A stretch of DNA of 64,000 bases from Apis mellifera (lineage: Eukaryota; Arthropoda; Insecta; Hymenoptera; Apidae): NCBI RefSeq assembly GCF_003254395.2, contig NC_037644.1, positions 1,605,001 to 1,669,000 of the forward strand. Direction: 5' to 3'. Numbering within the stretch: position 1 is the first letter of the stretch; every line of letters starts with the position of its first letter. A program made the translations under genes and the position numbers. The notes under the pieces are model-generated. The model saw nothing but the letters and a program-made list of their open reading frames with translations. It was not told the DNA's origin and did not search any database. Positions 1 to 9,182 of the stretch are shown here, piece after piece.

Positions 1-1315
1 ATCTCGTTTCCGACGTTTAATTTAACCGAACAATTTATGCGACAAGATTTTTATCTCGATCCATTTTTAACCTCTGATACATCGACCTCGATTAATTACT
101 TCGATCCGAAACGTATAATTTCATCGTTGATTCTATTTTTCACATCCGCAATGCATGCGTTGCTCGTGTCGTTTCCATTAGCTCGAATCTCCGGAAGAAA
201 AAGGAAAAAAAGAAAAAAAAAAATCCAATGATGTCGGGTCAGGTCAGCTAGATTCTGTTACACTTTTTATAGTAAAAAAAAAAAAAAAAAGGAAAGAGAA
301 AGAAAAAAGAGCGGAGAGGAGAAATTGCATAGGGAAGCAGGGGAGCCAACTTTAGAATGGAAAAGAGAACTGAAATCATCGCGCATGCGCGCCTGTCATT
401 TTTTTTAAATAATCGAGATATCGATCTTTAACGCAACGCGTCTTGCCTCGTGATTCCGATAATTTATCGAGGGAAAATTTTAAAAATTATTCTTATTACG
501 TTTCAAGAGATAAAGAAAGGTTAATTATTATTTTTAAAAAGGATAAGGTTAATTATCCTATTCTTTTTCCGGTATCGTTCGTTTTCGTACTTCGATCGAA
601 GTTTGGTAATAAAATTTTCGATAATGAGAGAAATGTTGGCGAGAAGGAACTTTGAGTTTCTCGAGTTTCACGGGGGGGGGCAGGATGTCGCGAAGAGGAG
701 CGAAAAATAGCGGCGAAACTCTCGGACATAGCGATAAAATTAGCCGGGCCTCGGTTTCACTGAGGAGAAAAGTCGAGGAATTTAAGATTCGATCCTTCGT
801 ACCAACTTTCGTTTCAAACGATTAATAACTTTAATAACTCGACTGGTATCGCATACATTTCAATATTCATAAATCTCCTTCAATCCCTTATTTTTCCTCA
901 TTCTCTTAAAAATGAGGGAAACAACGTATAATTTAATTCTCTTCTTGTATAAACCTGTTGAAGAGGGAAATACATTGACAAATCTGAATTACATCTTATT
1001 GAGATGTAACGAGACATGTTCGAATAAACGTATAATATACAATCCATTTTTTTAATATGATAAAAAAAAAGCAATTATTCAAACGCTTAATAATCCTGAC
1101 AAAATCTATCTTCAAATTCATAAAATTTAATTTACTCGTGTAAATGACTCGATAATAATTGAGAAAAGCACGAAAAATGAATAAATAAAAGAGCAATTCG
1201 TAAAATGGAATTTCATCATTTCATTTTTTTTTTCTTTTTTTTTTTTCTTTCAAATGTGTGTCACGAGTGTGTTGCGCGATATTTTCCATCGCGTTTCACA
1301 GAAGGGGGACAGGGG
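1..1315. other. AT-rich non-coding stretch, no gene seen
   Basis: No open frame here has protein-like composition; the short open frames (for example 37-231 and 443-655) are low-complexity. A moderately GC-rich patch with an eight-G run lies near 660-770. I see no splice-bounded exon, RNA gene or transposon terminus. Confidence 0.6.
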
Positions 1316-1316
1316 A

Positions 1317-1354
<38 letters not shown>

Positions 1355-1367
1355 GAGATAGAGAGAA
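1317..1367. repeat. (GA)n microsatellite
   Basis: An interrupted AG/GA dinucleotide run of about 50 bp, purine-only on the + strand. It directly precedes a GC-richer patch (1375-1530) that contains a perfect 11-bp inverted repeat. Confidence 0.9.
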
Positions 1368-1491
1368 ACAATAGTTGGCCGCGCAATTAGCGTGCCGTTT
1401 TTCCTTCGCGTTATTCTCGAAACCAATTAACGGTCCGTTGATTCGGGACTCGGCGTATTATGAGCTTGAAAAGACCGATGAGGCGCCTGAC

Positions 1492-1519
1492 GAGTATCGA
1501 GGTGTGCGCCTCGATACTC
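1492..1519. repeat. Perfect 11-bp inverted repeat (hairpin)
   Basis: The arm GAGTATCGAGG at 1492-1502 is matched exactly by its reverse complement CCTCGATACTC at 1509-1519, around a 6-base spacer (TGTGCG). The arms are more GC-rich than the surroundings. Function unknown. Confidence 0.8.
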
Positions 1520-1559
1520 TCGATCAACGTGAAAATTCAACGGCCCAACCCTCCTTCCA

Positions 1560-1990
1560 AGACCATTATTCCAATAAAAAAAAAGAAGAAGAAGAACAAG
1601 AATAAGAACAAGAAGAAGAAGAAATTAAATAATCTCAAATAATAATAAATAATAATAATAATCAATCCGGCAATATTTCTGTGGGAAAATAAAAAAAAAT
1701 AGAAGAAGAAATAAAATAATCTCGAATAATAAATAATAATAATAATAATAAAAATCAGTCCGGCAATATTTCTGTGGGAAAATAAAAAAAAAATAGAAGA
1801 AGAAATGAAATAATCTCGAATAATAAATAATAAATAATAAATAATAATAATAATAAAAATCAGTCTGGCAATATTTCTGCGGGAAAATTCCAATAAAAAA
1901 GAAGAAGAAGAAGAAGAAATGAAATAATCTCGAATAATAAATAATAATAATAATAATAATCAGTCCGGGAATATTTCTGGGAAAATAATT
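1560..1990. repeat. Degenerate ~100-bp minisatellite, four copies
   Basis: A unit with AAT/AAG trinucleotide stretches and a unique core close to CAGTCCGGCAATATTTCTG recurs with the core starting at 1663, 1756, 1861 and 1961 (spacings 93, 105 and 100). The AAT runs vary in length while the core is nearly fixed. The long minus-strand open frames across this block are products of the repeat, not genes. Confidence 0.85.
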
Positions 1991-2224
1991 TCGATTATGC
2001 AGGGATGGGAATAACATCCCCTCGAAAATTAGGGATTGGCGTGGGGGATCGAGTTAATTGAATTAATCTTGTAATTTAGAAAGGCTTTAGGGGGGATTCT
2101 AGATATTGTATGTTAGATAGGTGTATATATACATATATATATATACGGTAACAAAATTTCGTTTTAATAATTTGTAATTTATAAAGCTATAGCTCGAGAT
2201 CTCGGTTTAGAGATATTAGAAATA

Positions 2225-2470
2225 TCGGTGTTAACTGATATGATATATATATTTAATTTTAAGGGCTGGTAATTTAATTCGACTTTTCGAACACGTGTTC
2301 TTTTAATCCTTTAACATTATAATTTAATAATTATTCTTATCGTCACTGTTATTGTCATTGATATGATATATATATTCAATTTTAAGGGCTGTAATTTAAT
2401 TCGACATTTCGAACACGTGTTCTTTTAATCCTTTAACGTTATAATTTAATAATTATTCTTATTCGATGCC
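2225..2470. repeat. Direct duplication of ~120 bp carrying a palindromic E-box
   Basis: Two adjacent copies each contain TGATATGATATATATAT, then AAGGGCTG, then TTTCGAACACGTGTTCTTTT. The 12-bp perfect palindrome GAACACGTGTTC, with a central CACGTG, lies at 2289-2300 and 2411-2422, a period of 122 bp. The copies differ by only a few bases. Confidence 0.85.
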
Positions 2471-3663
2471 ATTGTTATTATTCTTGTACGAATAAATGTA
2501 TACAATCCATACAACACTGTTATACATATATATGTTGTATAAGTTGATATATAAACTCTTGAAAACTCTCTCAACTTCACTATTTGCTTATCGTCGACTC
2601 GATTAATTCGATAAAATTACGATTCGAAATTCGATAATCGCTACAATTTTTTATTTAATCCAACAAGCCTCGATTTTCCTCCTTTAACCACGACAGTACC
2701 ACGCTCTCCACTCAATTAGCATGCATGGATCATCATTTCGAGCTAACTCACGGCGACATCGCGGTGAACTCGTGAAAATTAAATCGCCTGCGGCGTGCGA
2801 TCAATCTTTCAATTTTTCGTTCGACGAAAAAAAAAAAAAACAGATACACCTCTGTTTTCCATCTGAATGTGATGATATATCTGGTCCACTCGAATGGATC
2901 ATCGTATAACCTAGAGATCCTAAATTGAAAAATCAAATTGATCGTTTGATCGATGGTGGCATCGTGTTTCTAACTCTACAAAATTAAGAATTATTTCCTC
3001 CTTTGTAATTATTTTTTTAAAAATATAATAAATATATATATATAATTATAAATATAATTTTTTTTAAAAATTGTTTAAAGTAATTTTTAACACGAATGCA
3101 TTTTGTGCATCGATGGAGAGAATTATAAAAATAGAGAGAATTATACTTGCATCTGTAAAATAGCCTTGAATATCAACACTTTTGAATTAATTTCTTCTAT
3201 TTTTCGCTCAATTGCAAACAGCTGATGATGTAACTTATAATCGTTCCTTATTTTTAATAAATTATTTATATATGTATATATCGAAAGAATATATCGATTT
3301 CTTTAAATATTATAAATTTAAACTCTCGAATTTTTTTTTCTTTTGAACTTTACATAATTTCATACGATAAATTGATCAAATTTTAGTTTTCGAGAATCTT
3401 TTCGATCTAATCACATTTTCTTCCCCGAAAATATTTCTCATGGAATGTGAACAATTTTATACAAATAATTGACGTGCGAAACTTTTTTTCTTCTTCTTCT
3501 TTTTCTTCGATGGAAGAAATTTAGACGTCGCGTGCCTATGCATTAAAAGACCGCAATTGTCTCTGGCGGACATCTTGACACTGATGCGTTTAATTAAAGG
3601 CGATGAAGGTTGATCAGGGTTCATCAAAGTCGAGTGACGAAAATGACACTGTCGACTGCTCTA
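2471..3663. other. AT-rich non-coding stretch, no gene seen
   Basis: Mostly A+T with poly-A/poly-T runs. Short GC-richer patches near 2680-2800 and 3520-3650 have no splice-bounded open frame I can support. Confidence 0.55.
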
Positions 3664-4640
3664 AAATAAAAAAAGAAAAAAATTTTAAATCTAGAAAGAA
3701 GATTGGAACAGAAAGAAAGGAAGTCTAAAGATCCAATATTTTTGATAAACGATTTCAAATTAAATTTCTAATCCAATTCTATCTATATCCTCCAAGCTAC
3801 AATTCCAATAATTTGTTTATTTTTAAAATTATTCCAATCTTCTCGAAATTAAACGAAAATAAAAAAAGAAGAAATCTAAAATCTAGCGAGATCCGCGAAA
3901 AAAAGGAAATTCTAAAGATCCAATATTTTTAATAAATGATTTCAAATTAAATTTCTTTTCTAATCCACCAATTCTATCTCTATAAACTACAATTCCAATA
4001 ATTTGTTTATTTTTAAAATTATTCCAATCTTCTCGAAATTAAACGAAAATAAAAAAAGAAAAAAATTTAAAATTTACGCGAAAGAAGATTGGAACAGAAA
4101 GAAAATCTAAAGATTCAATATTTTTAATAAATTCAAATGATTTCAAATTAAATTTCTTTTCTAATCCACCAATTCTATCTATAACTTCTAAGCTACAATT
4201 CCAATAATTTATTTATTTTTAACATTATTCTAATCTTCTCGAAATTAAACTAAAATAAAAAAAGAAAAAATCTAAAATTTAGCGAGATCCGCAAAAAAAA
4301 GGAAATTCTAAAGATCCAATATTTTTAATAAATGATTTCAAATTAAATTTCTTTTTTAATCCACCAATTCTATCTATAACCTCTAAGCTACAATTCCAAT
4401 AATTTATTTATTTTTAACATTATTCTAATCTTCTCGAAATTAAACTAAAATAAAAAAAGAAAAAATCTAAAATCTAGCGAGATCCGCGAAAGAAAGGAAA
4501 TTCTAAAGATCCAATATTTTTAATAAACGATTTCAAATTAAATTTCTTTTCTAATCCACCAATTCTATCTCTATAAACTACAATTCCAATAATTTATTTA
4601 TTTTTAAAATTATTCTTTTCGAAACTAAACGAAAACATCC
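3664..4640. repeat. ~185-206-bp tandem repeat, about five copies
   Basis: The unit runs from AAAATAAAAAAAGAAAAAA through AAAGATCCAATATTTTTAAT, a stretch ending CCACCAATTCTATCT, and TCTCGAAATTAAAC. The last motif recurs at 3841, 4031, 4237, 4432 and about 4617, giving periods of about 190, 206, 195 and 185 bp. Copies have diverged by small indels and substitutions, so this array is older than the 249-bp array downstream. No coding potential. Confidence 0.88.
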
Positions 4641-4689
4641 ATTTATATATATATATATTCGATAAATTTTTCAACCCCTCCCCAAATTC

Positions 4690-5120
4690 CCAAAAAATCC
4701 CCAACCCTTCGATGATACGCTTTCGTTCCGCCCGAGCGGAATCAATTTTTCCCGCGCGTTATTCGTCACTTTCAAAAGTAATCCCCAATTCTTGAATCTC
4801 CTCGGCCGAAGCGGCGAGCAGCGGGGAGGGGAGAAGAAGAGGCACGGCGGAGGCGATGTTTTAATTGTTGGAAATTCGGGCGCGGAGTGGAGGGAGGGGG
4901 GCCGGCCTATAAATTGGGTCACGGGTCGAACGTCCTCTGCGGATACCAGTATGCGGATACCGATATATTTTTCGCCAACGGGGAGAGGGAGGGAAAGTTT
5001 TTTGGACGCGGGCCAAAAAGGGGTGGTGGGCTCGATTCCATCGACTTGTTGCTGATACACGATACTCCGATCCAATTAGAGGATGATCGTTCCTGTCATG
5101 CGATTTCTTTTTTTTTTTTT
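4690..5120. other. GC-rich island, function unknown
   Basis: A block clearly richer in G+C than its flanks, with many G-runs on the + strand (GGGGAGGGGAG near 4820 and again near 4980) and CpG dinucleotides. Overlapping open frames on both strands (up to 134 codons) look like side effects of GC content: none has a recognisable domain or consistent protein-like composition. It could be a promoter or an upstream non-coding exon; no transcript signal proves either. Confidence 0.3.
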
Positions 5121-5215
5121 TCTTTTCTTCTTCTTCCTTCATCGCGTTAAATATCATTTCAACGAAGATATCGTTTGATTTATCTTCGAGATTAATTTGT
5201 CTCGATTCGATCGAT

Positions 5216-6800
5216 CCTTTTATTCAGAGTAATTAATTTATATATTTGGATTGTGAGTTGAGTTATGTATTTGAATTGTGGATTTAATTTAAGTTTTAAG
5301 GAATGGGAAGAAAAATTTGTGTTATTTCTTCTTTTATTCTTTTATCGATCCTTTTATTCAGAGTAATTAATTTATATATTTGGATTGTGGATTTAATTTA
5401 CAAGTTGAGTTATATATTTGGATTGTGAATTTAATTTTACAATAAATTTGATTTAATTTAAGTTTTAGGGAATGGGAGGAAAATTTGTGTTATTTCTTCT
5501 TTTATTCTTTTATCGATCATTTTATTCAGAATAATTAATTTATATATTTGGATTGTGAGTTTAATTTACAAGTTGAGTTATATATTTGGATTGTGAGTTT
5601 AATTTACAAGTTGAGTTATGTATTTGGATTGTGGATTTAATTTATAAGTTGAGTTATGTATTTGGATTGTGAATTTAATTTTACAACAAATTTGATTTAA
5701 TTTAAATTTTAGGGAATGGGAGGAAAATTTGTGTTATTTCTTCTTTTATTCTTTATCGAGCCTTTTATTCAGAGTAATTAATTTATATATTTGGATTGTG
5801 AGTTTAATTTACAAGTTGAGTTATATATTTGGTTATATATTGATATATATGAGATATATATTGTGAATTTAATTTTATAACAAATTTGGTTTAATTTAAG
5901 TTTTAGAGAATGGGAGGAAAATTTGTGTTATTTCTTCTTTTATTCTTTTATCGATCCTTTTATTCAGAGTAATTAATTTATATATTTGAATTGTGAGTTT
6001 AATTTACAAGTTGAGTTATATATTTAGATTGTGAGTTTAATTTACAAGTTGAGTTATATATTTGGATTGTGAATTTAATTTACAAGTTGAATTATATATT
6101 TGGATCGTGAATTTAATTTTACGACAAATTTGGTTTAATTTAAGTTTTAGGGAATGAGAGGAAAAATTTGTGTTATTTCTTCTTTTATTCTTTTATCGAT
6201 CCTTTTATTCAGAGTAATTAATTTATATATTTGGATTGTGAGTTTAATTTACAAGTTGAGTTATATATTTGGATTTAATATTGTGGATTTAATTTACGAG
6301 TTATGTATTTGGATCGTGAATTTAATTTTACGACAAATTTGATTTAATTTAAATTTTAGGGAATGGGAGGAAAAAATTGTGTTATTTAAACTTACTTTAA
6401 ATTTTCGTCGATTTTACTTTAAATTTTCCATGGATTTTTTAAAAATAGAAAAATTAAAAATAGGAAACTTAGGAATTTTTTTTTTTAATTTTAATTTTAC
6501 AACAAATTTGATTTAATTTAAGTTTTAAGGGAATGGGAAGAAAAAATTGTGTTATTTAAACTTATTTTAAATTTTCGTCGACTTTATTTTAAATTTTCCA
6601 TGGATTTTTTAAAAATAGGGAAATTAAAAATAGGAAACTTAGGGATTTTTTTTTTAATTTTAATTTTTTAATTTTAATTTTACAACAAATTTGATTTAAT
6701 TTAAATTTTAGGGAATAGGAGAAAAAAATTGTGTTATTTAAATTTACTTTAAATTTTCATCGACGATTTTCCATGGATTTTCAAAAATAGGGAAATTCGA
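5216..6800. repeat. Nested tandem repeats: ~200-bp units with internal 38-bp units
   Basis: The anchor CCTTTTATTCAGAGTAATT recurs near 5216, 5351, 5517 (variant), 5761, 5955 and 6200, and an anchor close to GGGAATGGGAGGAAAA closes each unit through about 6711. Inside units, a 38-bp motif (ATTTGGATTGTGAGTTTAAT then TTACAAGTTGAGTTATAT) is itself tandem, for example at 5546, 5584, 5622 and 5660. From about 6380 the unit changes to a variant with TTTTCCATGGATTTT, in three copies. Open frames here are repeat-derived. Confidence 0.85.
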
Positions 6801-6848
6801 GGAAACTTAGGGATTTTTTCTTTTTTTCTACGTCGATCATTTTATACG

Positions 6849-6878
6849 TTAACCCTGTGCGACTGAAAACAGGGTTAA
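6849..6878. repeat. Perfect 10-bp stem hairpin
   Basis: TTAACCCTGT at 6849-6858 and its exact reverse complement ACAGGGTTAA at 6869-6878 enclose the 10-base loop GCGACTGAAA. It sits at the edge where the AT-rich repeat array ends and a GC-richer segment (6850-7030) begins. Confidence 0.8.
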
Positions 6879-7174
6879 TTGCAGTCCACGAGCTATCAAG
6901 TATACAGTGGTGAAATTCTTGACCTGCATGCATAAAATCGCTTTGATCAGGAATTCGAAGAAGCTGGACATCCCGATCGCTTGTGTTAAGCTTCCAGTCG
7001 GTTGCTCCTCCTCTTCCACCCCGTTTCTCCGAAATTTCGGATTATTCCTTCGATATCTCGATTATTTGAATATCGTCCAAGCGTTCGAAATATTCGAAAG
7101 AAAGAAAGGGATATTTGAAATTTATTTTTAATTGTAACTTTATTTAACAGGGAATTGATATTAAAAAATTTCAA

Positions 7175-7660
7175 TTCATTGTAATATTCAAATATTTTCT
7201 CACCGATTTCCTAGATTCAAGTGGATAATGATAGAATATCTGGAATTTTCGATATTATTCATTGGAGAATACATTTGTTTGATTTCGTCGAATTTTGGAA
7301 TTATTTTGGAATTTCGATACATTAGAATTCCAATATACTTTCAATTCCATTTTTATCATTCCAATTTTAACGGATACGACAAAAATTGGCCGCGGTGAAA
7401 TTTCGAAAATATTCCATGCTCCAATATTCCATTAGCTTCAATTCTATCCCGACATAATATTTCAATCAAAATCACACTTCTATTCCATTTTCCCCGACAA
7501 CCAAAACCGCCATTAAAACCTCAATTTTAACCCCCCTCCTCGAATACCTTCACAATTTCACAAGCACCATCGCCACAAGTACAACCGTACCGTCTAAAAT
7601 TACTTAGGAAACCGTTTCGAATATTAAATTACTCCTCCGGTTTCCGTCCACCACCACCCC
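7175..7660. other. Non-coding stretch, no gene seen
   Basis: AT-rich with many ATTCCAAT/GGAATAT-like words. It becomes C-rich on the + strand after about 7490. No supported feature. Confidence 0.5.
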
Positions 7661-7740
7661 CTTTTCATCAATCTCAACACCCCTCTCGCTCCGAAATATC
7701 GATACAGAGAGAGAGAGAAGATCGAACGTGACTGTTGCAA

Positions 7741-8103
7741 ATGGAGAATCGTTCAACTCGTAGAAGTGTGTCTTCCTTCCACGAAAAGGGAGGAGGCCAA
7801 CACTTCGCTACAGAGCCTTCTTCCCTCTTCCGGACTAACCCTAGAAACGCTTTAACCCCTCTCCAGAGGCTGCATGTTTTCATCGAGGGTCGGATGCGAC
7901 TGAAAATACGCTTACATTTTCTCGTTAAATATTATACCAAGGGAAAAAAAGTATCACCACTCACTCGTGTTAAAAATCTGGATAAAAATGCCAGGGATAA
8001 ATTTATATTATATTTTTTTGAGTTTAGAATGATGGAAATGTTTTATTTTTTATTTGATTCCAAAGTTCGAATAAATATCTTACTGTTAAATGTTATTTGT
8101 TAG
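7741..8103 (+). CDS. Doubtful hypothetical ORF running into a tandem repeat
   Basis: An ATG-initiated frame of 120 codons beginning MENRSTRRSVSS. Residues 1-85 lie in unique, GC-richer sequence and are basic and serine-rich. Residues 86-120 are encoded by the first copy of the 249-bp tandem repeat, which starts exactly at codon 86 and supplies the stop. No domain, signal peptide or homologue is recognised. No splice sites or poly(A) signals were identified around it. It may be a chance frame; it is listed because its length is unusual for this AT-rich region. Confidence 0.15.
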   Translation: MENRSTRRSVSSFHEKGGGQHFATEPSSLFRTNPRNALTPLQRLHVFIEGRMRLKIRLHFLVKYYTKGKKVSPLTRVKNLDKNARDKFILYFFEFRMMEMFYFLFDSKVRINILLLNVIC

Positions 8104-9182
8104 TTGATTGTTAGTTGAAGAATAGAGTTTAAATGGATGGGTGATTTTGAAGGTAAAGGTACTGCAAGATAAAATTTTATGAATACTTTGGGAGTGTGAA
8201 ATAAGTTGTTTAATAAATATAGGGATGTAGGACTTTGATTTGTTGATAAATTTATATTATATTTTTTTGAGTTTAGAATGATGGAAATGTTTTATTTTTT
8301 ATTTGATTCCAAAGTTCGAATAAATATCTTACTGTTAAATGTTATTTGTTAGTTGATTGTTAGTTGAAGAATAGAGTTTAAATGGATGGGTGATTTTGAA
8401 GGTAAAGGTACTGCAAGATAAAATTTTATGAATACTTTGGGAGTGTGAAATAAGTTGTTTAATAAATATAGGGATGTAGGACTTTGATTTGTTGATAAAT
8501 TTATATTATATTTTTTTGAGTTTAGAATGATGGAAATGTTTTATTTTTTATTTGATTCCAAAGTTCGAATAAATATCTTACTGTTAAATGTTATTTGTTA
8601 GTTGATTGTTAGTTGAAGAATAGAGTTTAAATGGATGGGTGATTTTGAAGGTAAAGGTACTGCAAGATAAAATTTTATGAATACTTTGGGAGTGTGAAAT
8701 AAGTTGTTTAATAAATATAGGGATGTAGGACTTTGATTTGTTGATAAATTTATATTATATTTTTTTGAGTTTAGAATGATGGAAATGTTTTATTTTTTAT
8801 TTGATTCCAAAGTTCGAATAAATATCTTACTGTTAAATGTTATTTGTTAGTTGATTGTTAGTTGAAGAATAGAGTTTAAATGGATGGGTGATTTTGAAGG
8901 TAAAGGTACTACAAGATAAAATTTTATGAATACTTTGGGAGTGTGAAATAAGTTGTTTAATAAATATAGGGATGTAGGACTTTGATTTGTTGATAAATTT
9001 ATATATTTTTGAGTTTAGAATAATGGAAATGTTTTATTTTTTATTTGATTCCAAAGTTCGAATAAATATCTTACTGTTAAATGTTATTTGTTAGTTGATT
9101 GTTAGTGAAGAAGAAGAGTTTAAATGGATGAGTGATTTTAAGGTAAAGGTACTGCAAGATAAAATTTTATGAATACTTTGAA
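7996..9182. repeat. 249-bp tandem repeat, four near-identical copies plus a partial copy
   Basis: The word GATAAATTTATATTA starts copies at 7996, 8245, 8494 and 8743, and a variant starts at 8992: the period is exactly 249 bp four times. Copies 1-4 appear almost base-for-base identical (one G-to-A seen near 8910). The fifth copy has small deletions and ends near 9180 in TGAATACTTTGAAG. The period is a multiple of three, so frame is preserved, but each unit carries stops in the frame I followed. Such identity implies recent amplification or continuing homogenisation. Confidence 0.95.

Noticed and set aside
1537..2017. Long minus-strand ORFs (118-130 codons)
   Set aside because: They translate the AAT/AAG minisatellite; the repeated IIIIYY and FFFF strings show simple-repeat origin.
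4671..5157. Overlapping ORFs on both strands in the GC-rich island
   Set aside because: Several frames are open at once because of composition; none has a domain, and there are no convincing splice sites.
6154..6342. Hydrophobic ORF resembling a membrane peptide
   Set aside because: It lies wholly in the 38-bp/200-bp nested tandem array and is repeat-derived.
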